Assembly (NCBI GenBank): GCA_030149115.1
Contig: JASBSE010000462.1
Span: 1-9,086 of the forward strand
Origin: Winogradskyella sp.
GTDB taxonomy: Bacteria > Bacteroidota > Bacteroidia > Flavobacteriales > Flavobacteriaceae
Direction of reading: 5' to 3'
DNA: 9,086 bases
Positions 1 to 7,299 of the stretch are shown here, piece after piece. Each line of letters begins with the position of its first letter. Position 1 is the first letter of the stretch. The translations under genes were made by a program, and so were the position numbers. The notes under the pieces were generated by a model. That model was not told where the DNA came from. It searched no databases and worked only from the letters and a program-made list of their open reading frames with translations.

Positions 1-2072
1 GGTGTATCTACAAAAGCACACTGTAGACGAATAAGATCATTTCCTTGTGTATAAAGCATATCTCCACGACCAATAAGCTGATCTGCACCAGAACCATCTA
101 AAATGGTACGCGAATCTATTTTACTCGTTACTCTAAATGCGATACGTGCAGGGAAGTTTGCCTTAATAATACCTGTAATTACATTAACCGAAGGTCTTTG
201 CGTTGCAATGATAAGGTGAATACCAATAGCACGTGCTAACTGTGCCAATCTGGCAATAGGTGTTTCTACTTCTTTACCAGCTGTCATTATTAAATCGGCA
301 AACTCATCAACTACCAATACGATGTAAGGTAAAAACTGATGACCATCATTAGGATTTAATTTTCTGGCTTTAAATTTGGCATTGTATTCAGCAATATTTC
401 TACAAAATGCATTTTTAAGCATTTCGTAACGGTTGTCCATTTCTATACAAAGAGAGTTAAGGGTGTTAATCACTTTTGTGTTATCTGTAATAATGGCATC
501 TTCGCTATCTGGTAGTTTTGCCAGATAATGACGTTCTATTTTATTAAAAAGCGTTAATTCTACCTTTTTAGGATCAACTAATACAAACTTTACTTCAGCA
601 GGATGTTTTTTGTATAATAATGAAGTTAAAACAGCATTTAAACCAACCGATTTACCTTGTCCTGTTGCACCTGCCATAAGCAAGTGAGGCATTTTGGCTA
701 AATCGACCACAAAGGTTTCATTACTAATGGTTTTACCAAAGGCAATTGGTAATTGCATTTTTGACTGCTGAAACTTTTGGGATGCAATCACAGAACGCAT
801 AGAAACTATGGTTGATTTTTTGTTCGGAACCTCAATACCAATAGTACCTTTACCAGGAATTGGAGCTATAATTCTAATCCCTAAAGCAGCAAGAGATAAT
901 GCAATATCATCTTCAAGATTTTTGATTTTTGAAATTCTAATACCTGCATCTGGTACAATTTCGTAAAGTGTAACTGTAGGACCAATAGTTGCTTTTATAC
1001 TGGTAATACCAATTTTGTAGTTACTTAGTGTTTCTACAATTCGGTTTTTATTTTCTTCAAGTTCTTCCTGATCTATGGAAATCCCTTCATTATCGTATTT
1101 CTTTAGTAAATCTAAATGTGGAAATTGATAGTTGCTCAGTTCTAAAGTTGGGTCAAATTGCCCAAAATCTTCTACTAGCTTATCAGCAAGATTATCCGTT
1201 TCAGATTGTTCTTCTTCTAGCGTTTCAACTTCAACCTTTAGTTCAGATTCTAATTCTGGTTCTTCTTTAGGTTGAGGTTTTACTTCAATATTTAAAGGCG
1301 CTTCGTCTTCTTTTGGTTTAGAGTGGTTGCTAATTGTAGGCTCTGGTTTATCGAGAGAAATTTCAAAAGCAGATTTAATAGCTTCTGCTTCTTCAGTTAA
1401 GCTATTGTCTACAATGGCAGTTTGTAACTCATCTTCGGTAGTTGGATTCATGTCATTTTGAAAATCCTTTTTTGCACTACTGAAAAGTTTCACAAACGTA
1501 TCTCCAGTAACTTTAAATCTTAAAGCCAAATAGGCAATAAGGCCAAATAGTAATAATAGTGCAGTGCCTATTTTTCCGATATAATCCTGAAAAAAATGAT
1601 TCATTTCAAAACCGACAGTGCCACCAAGAATGTCATATTTATGAGTAAAGAAACCAAAGAAAATAGATAGCCAAATAACAATTAATGTTCCCCAAATCCA
1701 ATGTTTTCTGAGTTTTGCTTTTTTTAGATTTAAGGTCACATAAACACCGGACAGAAAAATTAAACCAGAAAAAATAAATGAAGGAACACCAAATCCTTTG
1801 CTAATAAACAGTTCACTTACCCAAGCGCCTAATTGACTAGCCCAATTTTTATAGGTTTCTGAACGTTCTGGGAAATTACCCAATGCACTTTGGTCTTCCT
1901 TTCCTGTGAATATAAAAGACAAAAAGGAAATAAATAAAAGCACTCCCAAAATAATCAGTAAGCTTCCAAAAATTAGCTTTTGCTGATTAGATAATGTGAG
2001 TGACGGTTTTTTAAAAGTCTTTTTAGACTTAGCTTTGGTTGTATTTTTCTTTTTAGTTGTCTTTTTTGCCAT
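1..2072 (-). CDS. ftsK: DNA translocase FtsK, C-terminus beyond the window
   Basis: FtsK is a membrane-anchored, septum-located ATPase that pumps chromosomal DNA during division and, in characterised bacteria, activates XerCD recombination at dif. Visible are 690 codons from ATG at 2072. A very basic start (MAKKTTKKKN) is followed by four hydrophobic segments at about residues 33-55, 95-114, 124-143 and 168-186, then an acidic Glu-rich linker (about 205-320), then the motor. Walker A is GATGQGKS (residues 468-475, bases 648-671). Walker B is LVVDE, with Asp589 and Glu590 near base 305. The following ATQRPS and RTILDGSGADQLIGRGDML stretches are typical of FtsK/SpoIIIE. The frame is still open at base 1, so the end of the motor and the expected winged-helix gamma domain lie outside; this is an edge cut, not a broken gene. 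The linker is short compared with E. coli FtsK. It lies 52 bases downstream of the VanY-like gene and is probably last in the tpx-dgkA unit within this window. Confidence 0.96.
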   Translation of the reverse strand, partial: MAKKTTKKKNTTKAKSKKTFKKPSLTLSNQQKLIFGSLLIILGVLLFISFLSFIFTGKEDQSALGNFPERSETYKNWASQLGAWVSELFISKGFGVPSFIFSGLIFLSGVYVTLNLKKAKLRKHWIWGTLIVIWLSIFFGFFTHKYDILGGTVGFEMNHFFQDYIGKIGTALLLLFGLIAYLALRFKVTGDTFVKLFSSAKKDFQNDMNPTTEDELQTAIVDNSLTEEAEAIKSAFEISLDKPEPTISNHSKPKEDEAPLNIEVKPQPKEEPELESELKVEVETLEEEQSETDNLADKLVEDFGQFDPTLELSNYQFPHLDLLKKYDNEGISIDQEELEENKNRIVETLSNYKIGITSIKATIGPTVTLYEIVPDAGIRISKIKNLEDDIALSLAALGIRIIAPIPGKGTIGIEVPNKKSTIVSMRSVIASQKFQQSKMQLPIAFGKTISNETFVVDLAKMPHLLMAGATGQGKSVGLNAVLTSLLYKKHPAEVKFVLVDPKKVELTLFNKIERHYLAKLPDSEDAIITDNTKVINTLNSLCIEMDNRYEMLKNAFCRNIAEYNAKFKARKLNPNDGHQFLPYIVLVVDEFADLIMTAGKEVETPIARLAQLARAIGIHLIIATQRPSVNVITGIIKANFPARIAFRVTSKIDSRTILDGSGADQLIGRGDMLYTQGNDLIRLQCAFVDT

Positions 2073-2078
2073 GTTATG

Positions 2079-2095
2079 CCGAATACTGTTTTCGG
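2079..2095 (-). promoter_or_regulatory. Small inverted repeat just upstream of ftsK
   Basis: The arms CCGAA and TTCGG (2079-2083 and 2091-2095) are a perfect 5-bp inverted repeat around a 7-base loop, ending 6 bases before the ftsK ATG. It overlaps a second perfect palindrome, GGTAATTACC, at 2094-2103. Either could be a short mRNA hairpin affecting ftsK translation, a protein site, or chance. There is no following T-run, so it is not a normal intrinsic terminator. No TAnnTTTG promoter element was found in the 52-base gap, which favours readthrough from upstream genes. Confidence 0.25.
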
Positions 2096-2124
2096 TAATT
2101 ACCTATATATCTTTAAGGTGTATC

Positions 2125-2913
2125 TTATTTATATCTTTTTACCTCATTAGGAATCCCATTAACATAATCTTCAATAATACGAAGATCTTTAGCAAGATGA
2201 GACCCTTCAAACTCTGAAATATCTTCTGTTTTTATGTTAGAATTATAAAACTCTAAATATTTACTTGCCAAAGGTACAAAAGACCAATGCCATTTTTCTT
2301 CATTATATCCTGTTCTTCCATTATTTTTATTGGTGTAAACCTGATAGAATCCAAAACTATTGGCATGAGATTGTAACCACTGGTAGGTTTTTAAGCCTTT
2401 TCCGGTGTTAAAATACGAATTATTTAAACTATTTAAGTCTATATCTGTTCCCCAATGGTGCCTAGATGTAGAAGGCATAGAGCTATATTCTAGAATTTTC
2501 TTTGCTCTATCAATTGGATTTAGGTTACTATATAGATTCCATTTTCTATTCCAAATGGCTTTCTGCTCATAGAAATTTCTCGTACCAGATATTATTTTGA
2601 AATCAATGCTATCTTTTTTTGCTTTTTGAGACATTTCTAGAAAAGCTTTATAAACTGTATAGTTGAGATAAATTTCTTTTGCTGAATATCTGCTATCAAC
2701 TTTTACAAAGGTAGAATCTGATTGGTAGTTGAATTTTCCAAGAACAAAATCAGAAGTAATGTTTAGTGTATCTTTTGGGATGTTGCTTTTTTCAATCTTA
2801 GTTTTTACTTCTGTTTTCGTATTAGTATCCAGAACTGATAATATTTCTTTGGACTTACTATTGCAGCTAGTTTGAAGTAGAATAAAGTAAAGTGAAATAA
2901 AAAATAGCTTCAT
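2125..2913 (-). CDS. VanY-like D-alanyl-D-alanine carboxypeptidase lipoprotein (peptidase M15B)
   Basis: This is probably a zinc D,D-carboxypeptidase that trims the terminal D-Ala from peptidoglycan stem peptides outside the inner membrane. I chose the ATG at 2913 (262 aa) rather than the upstream in-frame ATG at 2958 (277 aa). The shorter form begins directly with a lipoprotein-type signal, MKLFFISLYFILLQTSC, with acceptor Cys17; the longer form would put a polar 15-residue tail before it. Gln at the -3 position makes the lipobox imperfect. The M15 signature is present: SGTR at 109-112, SRHHWGTDID with presumed zinc ligands His152 and Asp159, and EKWHW with catalytic Glu206 and ligand His209. 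Residues 18-60 are a Ser/Lys/Thr-rich spacer. The gene lies between dgkA and ftsK on the same strand. Substrate is inferred from the family; an L,D- or other peptide specificity cannot be excluded. Confidence 0.85.
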   Translation of the reverse strand: MKLFFISLYFILLQTSCNSKSKEILSVLDTNTKTEVKTKIEKSNIPKDTLNITSDFVLGKFNYQSDSTFVKVDSRYSAKEIYLNYTVYKAFLEMSQKAKKDSIDFKIISGTRNFYEQKAIWNRKWNLYSNLNPIDRAKKILEYSSMPSTSRHHWGTDIDLNSLNNSYFNTGKGLKTYQWLQSHANSFGFYQVYTNKNNGRTGYNEEKWHWSFVPLASKYLEFYNSNIKTEDISEFEGSHLAKDLRIIEDYVNGIPNEVKRYK

Positions 2914-2962
2914 TTTATAGCACGCCATTGGTCTAAGACTGATTAAATGTTCAATCATATAA

Positions 2963-2970
2963 CGAAATTA
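2963..2970 (-). promoter_or_regulatory. Possible weak -7 element for the VanY-like gene
   Basis: The minus strand reads TAATTTCG here, one base from the Bacteroidota -7 consensus TAnnTTTG. Transcription from it would start near 2956, just inside the upstream ATG at 2958 and about 43 bases before the preferred start at 2913, which would agree with the shorter protein. No good TTTG-type -33 element lies at the usual distance, so this may be chance in AT-rich sequence. Confidence 0.2.
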
Positions 2971-2986
2971 AGCTAGGGTTTGGTAT

Positions 2987-3358
2987 TTAAAATATTTTAG
3001 GTAGATAGATTATTCCTGCGATAATAACTGCAACTATTGATGCAATAAAAACAGCACCAGCCGAAATGTCTTTAATGAGTCCAATTTTTGGATGGTGATC
3101 TGGATGGATAAAATCTGCAATATACTCTACAGCCGTATTCACACCTTCAATACTCATTACTAAGCCAATCATTGCAGTTTGAAACATCCATTCTGTAGCT
3201 GATATATCAAAATAAAAACCAGCAATAGTAACTACTATGGCAATAAAGACTTGGATTTTAATGCTGGCTTCGGTTTTAATAAGAATAAGCATTCCTTTAA
3301 AAGCAAAGCCAACACTTTTTAGTCTGTTAATTATAAAAGGCTCTTTAGTATTTTGCAT
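2987..3358 (-). CDS. dgkA: Diacylglycerol kinase / undecaprenol kinase family, integral membrane
   Basis: This small inner-membrane kinase uses ATP to phosphorylate diacylglycerol or undecaprenol, feeding phospholipid recycling or the undecaprenyl-phosphate carrier pool. The 123 aa length and three hydrophobic segments (about 35-50, 58-80 and 98-118) fit the family. Residues aligning with the E. coli DgkA active site are all present with an offset of two: Glu30, Glu71, Asn74, Glu78 (within EGVNTAVE), Lys96 and Asp97 (within KDISAGAV). The loop between helices 2 and 3 reads DFIHPDHHP, resembling the version in Gram-positive undecaprenol kinases more than E. coli DgkA, so the substrate could be undecaprenol. 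It starts 6 bases after the tpx stop, indicating co-transcription and perhaps translational coupling. Confidence 0.93.
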   Translation of the reverse strand: MQNTKEPFIINRLKSVGFAFKGMLILIKTEASIKIQVFIAIVVTIAGFYFDISATEWMFQTAMIGLVMSIEGVNTAVEYIADFIHPDHHPKIGLIKDISAGAVFIASIVAVIIAGIIYLPKIF

Positions 3359-3364
3359 TAAAAA

Positions 3365-3865
3365 TTATGATAAGCTGCTCAAAGCACTAGAATAATCTGG
3401 TTCGTTTGCAATCTCAGAAACTTGTTCAGTATATAATACAGTACCATCTTTGTCTATAACAACAACACATCTAGATAGTAATGTTTCAAAAGTGCCACTA
3501 GAGAATGCTAAACCATAATCTTTACCAAACTGACCTGTTTTGTAATCTGATAAGCTTATGACGTTGTCTAAACCTTCAGCACCACAAAAACGTGCCATAG
3601 CAAATGGCAAATCTTTAGATATACAAAGTACTTTAGTATTGTCTAACTGACTTGCTTTTTCATTAAATGTTCTTACAGATTGGGCACAGGTTCCTGTATC
3701 TACACTTGGAAAAATATTTAATACTAATCTACTGTCTTTAAAATCTGAAGAACTTTTATCATTCAATTCAGTATCTGTTAGTTTAAATTCAGGTGCTTTG
3801 CTACCAACTTTTGGTAAATTTCCTATAGTTTCTACAGGAGTTCCTCCTAGTGTTACTTTTGCCAT
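3365..3865 (-). CDS. tpx: Thiol peroxidase, atypical 2-Cys peroxiredoxin Tpx
   Basis: Tpx reduces hydrogen peroxide and organic hydroperoxides using thioredoxin. In characterised Gram-negative bacteria it is periplasmic or cytoplasmic; no signal peptide is seen here. The 166 aa length is standard. The peroxidatic site is PSVDTGTC with Pro53, Thr57 and Cys60. The resolving cysteine is Cys94 in ARFCGAEG, and Arg132 in SRCVVVID completes the active site; all correspond to E. coli Tpx Cys61, Cys95 and Arg133 with an offset of one. The opening MAKVTLGGTPVE and the segment FPSVDTGTCAQSVRTFN are highly characteristic of the family. The ATG at 3865 is preceded by an A-rich leader without a clear Shine-Dalgarno sequence, usual in Bacteroidota. 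It is the first gene of the probable tpx-dgkA-vanY-like-ftsK unit, behind a 133-base gap. Confidence 0.97.
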   Translation of the reverse strand: MAKVTLGGTPVETIGNLPKVGSKAPEFKLTDTELNDKSSSDFKDSRLVLNIFPSVDTGTCAQSVRTFNEKASQLDNTKVLCISKDLPFAMARFCGAEGLDNVISLSDYKTGQFGKDYGLAFSSGTFETLLSRCVVVIDKDGTVLYTEQVSEIANEPDYSSALSSLS

Positions 3866-3998
3866 TGTTTAGTGTTTTAATTTTTGTTAAAAATAAAAAA
3901 AGCAATACTGAAAAGTGTAAATAAAATGATAATGTTTCAGTAAGGAAGAGATACTAGTATATTAACAAGGTAACCTTAAGTAAAAGATTAGAATACAA
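3866..3998 (-). promoter_or_regulatory. Upstream region of tpx with palindromes, likely promoter
   Basis: This 133-base gap separates the PAP2 gene from tpx and is the most likely promoter location for the tpx unit. It contains three self-complementary elements: an 8-bp inverted repeat, TACTGAAA at 3906-3913 and TTTCAGTA at 3935-3942, with a 21-base spacer; a perfect 10-base palindrome ATACTAGTAT at 3951-3960; and AAGGT-A-ACCTT at 3967-3977. A minus-strand TATTTTTA at 3888-3895 matches TAnnTTTG in all but the last base and is a candidate -7 element; if so, the nearer repeat arm lies in its upstream promoter region. None matches an OxyR consensus that I recognise. The AAGG/CCTT element could also be a weak hairpin after the PAP2 gene, but no T-run follows. 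Confidence 0.4.
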
Positions 3999-4856
3999 TT
4001 AAAACCGTCCAACAATGCCTATTTGGTTTCCTGTGAAAGCAAAATTCCAAGATATTTTATTCTTACGAGGCTCTGAGATATTAAAAGCTTTCTCTTTGAA
4101 CAAAAATTTATCGACACCATCAACTACAATAATACTTAAGGCTGTGCCAAAGCCAATATCAGATAGCCAATGTGCGCCATCAATTAATCTAGACATTGGA
4201 GGAATTGCGCCTAACGTGTAAATACCAACTTTTATCCATGGACTTTCAAATTGTTTGGCAATAGAATGAGCCATGGTTACAGATAGCACTGTGTGTCCAG
4301 AAGGGAATGAGTGTTGTCCTGCTTCTTTTGAAAAAGGTTTAAAATGAAATGCACCATAACCTGTACCTGGTCTGGCTCTACCAAATCCATTTTTTGCAAT
4401 GGTTTGCAACAACCCACTTGTAATAGATGAGGTTATAATAAGTATACTTGTTCTTCTAATTTTGCTGTTTTTGGTAAGTAAGCCAAAACCATAAAGCCCA
4501 GCATTAGCCATAAAATAATTTTGAGGACTACCAAAATACCAACCGTAATCTCTAACGGCTTTTGGGAAATTAGATCTGTGGTTTTCAATGTATTTGTCAA
4601 CACCTTCATCTGCAAGGGCTAGGGTAGCAGTGCCAAAAACCAAGCTGCCCAGTTTCAAAAAATCTTTTTGTTTCCAGTGAAGAGGTCTTGTAAACGAATA
4701 TTTAACGCCATGCCATGTTGTATTAATATCATATTTTAATAACGACCATGTTGAAGCATTATTCTGGTCTATTTTATACAAATGTTGTGCGCTAATACTG
4801 TCGGTGAAATAAACAATGAGTATTAGTGGTATAATAATGCGTTTAGCTAGCAACAT
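3999..4856 (-). CDS. PAP2-family lipid phosphatase with signal peptide
   Basis: This is a membrane phosphatase of the PAP2 superfamily, which removes phosphate from phosphatidate, phosphatidylglycerophosphate, undecaprenyl pyrophosphate or lipid A in different members. All three motifs are intact: KX6RP at Lys155 to Arg162-Pro163, PSGH at 185-188, and SRX5HX3D with Ser222, Arg223, His229 and Asp233, so it should be active. Residues 1-23 look like a signal peptide ending near SISA, placing residue 24 onward outside the cytoplasm. Further hydrophobic stretches lie at about 66-83, 135-153, 188-200, 207-219 and 234-246. After the catalytic part comes a short tail with alternating hydrophobic residues that ends in Phe285. 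The length is 285 aa. It starts 16 bases after the pheT stop, so the two are probably co-transcribed. The precise substrate cannot be read from sequence. Confidence 0.9.
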   Translation of the reverse strand: MLLAKRIIIPLILIVYFTDSISAQHLYKIDQNNASTWSLLKYDINTTWHGVKYSFTRPLHWKQKDFLKLGSLVFGTATLALADEGVDKYIENHRSNFPKAVRDYGWYFGSPQNYFMANAGLYGFGLLTKNSKIRRTSILIITSSITSGLLQTIAKNGFGRARPGTGYGAFHFKPFSKEAGQHSFPSGHTVLSVTMAHSIAKQFESPWIKVGIYTLGAIPPMSRLIDGAHWLSDIGFGTALSIIVVDGVDKFLFKEKAFNISEPRKNKISWNFAFTGNQIGIVGRF

Positions 4857-4872
4857 ATTATTAAGGCATAGA

Positions 4873-7299
4873 TTATCTCAACTCAGCACCAAGCTTATTT
4901 TCAAAGTTAGATTGAAGCTTGCTCATTATTTTGTCAATCTGCTTATCATTAAGTGTTTTATTTTCGTCTTGTAATGTAAAGCTTACCGCATAACTCTTTT
5001 TGCCAGCTGGTAGATTTTTACCTTCATATACATCAAAGAGATTTACATCCTTTAGTAATTGTTTTTCAGTTTGCTTTGCTATGGTAAAGATGTCATCAAA
5101 TGTAACAGCGTTATCAAGTAATAAAGCAAAATCTCTTCGAACTTCAGGATACTTAGGTATAGAAGTAAATTTAATCTTATTATGTTGTGCCATTTCTAAC
5201 ACATTATCCCAATTAAAATCAGCAAATAATACGTTTTGAGAAATACCAAAATGCTTTAAAACAGATTTTTTAACCAAACCGAATTCAACCAATGTTTTCT
5301 TTCCTATAGAAAGGCTCATACCTTCACTAAAAACATCTGTTTTATGAGGCGTAGACTTTATACGATTTAAGCCTAAACGTTCTAATACAGCTTCGATTGT
5401 ACCTTTTAAATAAAAGAAATCACTAGGTGTGGCTTGTGTATTCCAACGTTCCTGTGCTTTATTTCCGGTAACAAAAAGTGCTAAATGCTTGTGTTCTTCT
5501 CTGTTGTCTGAATACTGATGGTAAGTTTTACCAAATTCAAACAATTTAAGATCATCACGTTTTCTATTAATATTATGCGAAACAGCTTCTAATCCAGAAA
5601 ATAATAAAGATTGACGCATAACTTCTAAGTCAGTACTTAGAGGATTTAGCATTTTTACATTATGATCTGCATTAAGTTGCTCACTTAATTCAATATATTT
5701 TGGAGATGTTAATGAGTTAGCCATAATCTCAAAGAAGCCTTGAGAAGCTAACTGATTACCAATTATATTCTGAAGTTTATAGTCTTCAAAACGTGAAGTG
5801 TTTGAAATAGAAGCGTTAAGTTTTTCAGTAGTTTTTATGTTGTTATAACCATAAACCCTTAAGATTTCTTCAATAACATCAGCTTCGCGTTGTACATCAT
5901 TTCTAAAAGAAGGCACTGTAAGTCCTAAACCAGCTTCAGTAACATTATTAATTTTTATGTCTAAAGAGGTTAGTATACTCTTTATCGTTTCTTTAGGAAT
6001 TTCTTGACCAATTAATCGCTTGGCGTTATCAAAACTCAATACAACCTGAAAATCTTCAATCTTATTTGGATAAGCATCCGAAATATCACATGTAATTTCA
6101 CCTCCTGCAATTTCAGTAATTAAAAGTGAAGCACGTTTTAAGGCATATTTTGTAAAGTTCGCATCGATACCACGTTCAAATCTAAAAGAAGCATCTGTAT
6201 TGAGTCCATGACGCTTAGCTGTTTTTCTAACGCTTACAGGATCAAAGTAAGCACTCTCTAAGAAAATATTAGTAGTACTTTCGGTAACACCAGAATCCAT
6301 ACCACCAAAAACACCAGCAATACACATTGGTTTTTCGGCATCACAAATCATTAAGTCGTCTTCATGTAATTCTCTTTCAACCTCGTCTAGAGTTGTAAAC
6401 TTTGTGCCAGCTTCACAGGTTTTAACTTCAACCTTGTTGCCAGTGATTTTTGCAGCATCAAAAGCATGCAGGGGTTGACCTAATTCATGTAAAACATAAT
6501 TAGTAACATCTACTATATTATTAATAGGAGATAAGCCTATCGCTTTTAAGCGGTTTTGTAACCAGCTTGGAGACGCTTCAACTTTAACTCCAGAAATAGT
6601 AACACCACAGTATCGTGGACACTTGTCTTTATCTTGAACATCTACATCGATCTTTAAAGAACGCGTATCTACGTGATAAGACATAACTGAAGGAGAAATC
6701 AACTCTAGGTTAACGTCCTTTTGTAATAAGCCAGCTTTTAAATCTCTTGCAACACCATAATGACTCATAGCATCTGCACGGTTTGGTGTTAAGCCAATTT
6801 CAAAAACCTCATCATTTTCAACTTCAAAAATTTCAGCGGCAGGTGTGCCAACTTTTAGTTCGGCATCAAGAACCATAATACCATCATGAGATTCGCCAAG
6901 ACCAAGTTCGTCCTCAGCACAAATCATTCCGTGACTTTCTTCTCCTCTGATTTTACCTTTCTTAATTGTCCAAGCTTCACCTTCTGCGGTATAAAGCGTC
7001 GTGCCAATTGTAGCGACAGGTACTTTTTGTCCTGCAGCAACATTAGGAGCACCACATACAATTTGTACAGGTTCAGCTTCGCCAATATTTACGGTTGTAA
7101 CTTTAAGTCGGTCTGCATTTGGGTGTTGTTCGCAAGTTAATACTTCGCCAACCACGATGCCTTTTAGTCCACCCTTTACGGATTCGTAAACTTCTATACC
7201 TTCTATTTCTAAACCAAGATCTGTAAGTAATTCGCCAGTTTTCTCGGCATCCCAATCTATCTTAATAAACTGTTTTAACCAGTTGTATGATATCTTCAT
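4873..7299 (-). CDS. pheT: Phenylalanyl-tRNA synthetase beta subunit
   Basis: PheT is the beta chain of the alpha2-beta2 cytoplasmic enzyme that charges tRNA-Phe; it carries tRNA-binding and editing functions while PheS holds the aminoacylation site. The 808 aa length is full bacterial type. Domains in order: N-terminal segment (MKISYNWLKQF), tRNA-binding OB fold at about 40-153, B3/B4 editing region at about 213-385 containing IVDVTNYV, GQPLHAFD and FGGMDSGV, B5 at about 412-482, a catalytic-like core at about 495-695, and a C-terminal ferredoxin-like anticodon-binding domain from about 713 (PKYPEVRRDFALLLD). The first ATG gives the expected family start. No pheS is adjacent in this window; upstream lies a divergent gene, so pheT is not in a pheST operon here. 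The PAP2 gene follows after 16 bases. Confidence 0.98.
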   Translation of the reverse strand: MKISYNWLKQFIKIDWDAEKTGELLTDLGLEIEGIEVYESVKGGLKGIVVGEVLTCEQHPNADRLKVTTVNIGEAEPVQIVCGAPNVAAGQKVPVATIGTTLYTAEGEAWTIKKGKIRGEESHGMICAEDELGLGESHDGIMVLDAELKVGTPAAEIFEVENDEVFEIGLTPNRADAMSHYGVARDLKAGLLQKDVNLELISPSVMSYHVDTRSLKIDVDVQDKDKCPRYCGVTISGVKVEASPSWLQNRLKAIGLSPINNIVDVTNYVLHELGQPLHAFDAAKITGNKVEVKTCEAGTKFTTLDEVERELHEDDLMICDAEKPMCIAGVFGGMDSGVTESTTNIFLESAYFDPVSVRKTAKRHGLNTDASFRFERGIDANFTKYALKRASLLITEIAGGEITCDISDAYPNKIEDFQVVLSFDNAKRLIGQEIPKETIKSILTSLDIKINNVTEAGLGLTVPSFRNDVQREADVIEEILRVYGYNNIKTTEKLNASISNTSRFEDYKLQNIIGNQLASQGFFEIMANSLTSPKYIELSEQLNADHNVKMLNPLSTDLEVMRQSLLFSGLEAVSHNINRKRDDLKLFEFGKTYHQYSDNREEHKHLALFVTGNKAQERWNTQATPSDFFYLKGTIEAVLERLGLNRIKSTPHKTDVFSEGMSLSIGKKTLVEFGLVKKSVLKHFGISQNVLFADFNWDNVLEMAQHNKIKFTSIPKYPEVRRDFALLLDNAVTFDDIFTIAKQTEKQLLKDVNLFDVYEGKNLPAGKKSYAVSFTLQDENKTLNDKQIDKIMSKLQSNFENKLGAELR

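Noticed and set aside
1..2072. FtsK as a truncated pseudogene
   Set aside because: The reading frame is intact up to the first base, so the missing C-terminus is due to the window edge.
1028..2217. Plus-strand open frames at 1028-1270 and 1996-2217
   Set aside because: They lie opposite ftsK and the end of the VanY-like gene, have low-complexity hydrophobic translations, and the ftsK frame is unmistakable.
3921..3934. Fur-like half site (ATGATAATG) upstream of tpx
   Set aside because: Only one hexamer resembles the consensus and no inverted partner is present; this is expected by chance in AT-rich DNA.
4015..7189. Open frames at 4015-4221 (+), 4433-4615 (-), 5000-5239 (+), 6886-7140 (+) and 7001-7189 (+)
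   Set aside because: They are shadows in other frames of the PAP2 gene and pheT, with no recognisable protein features.
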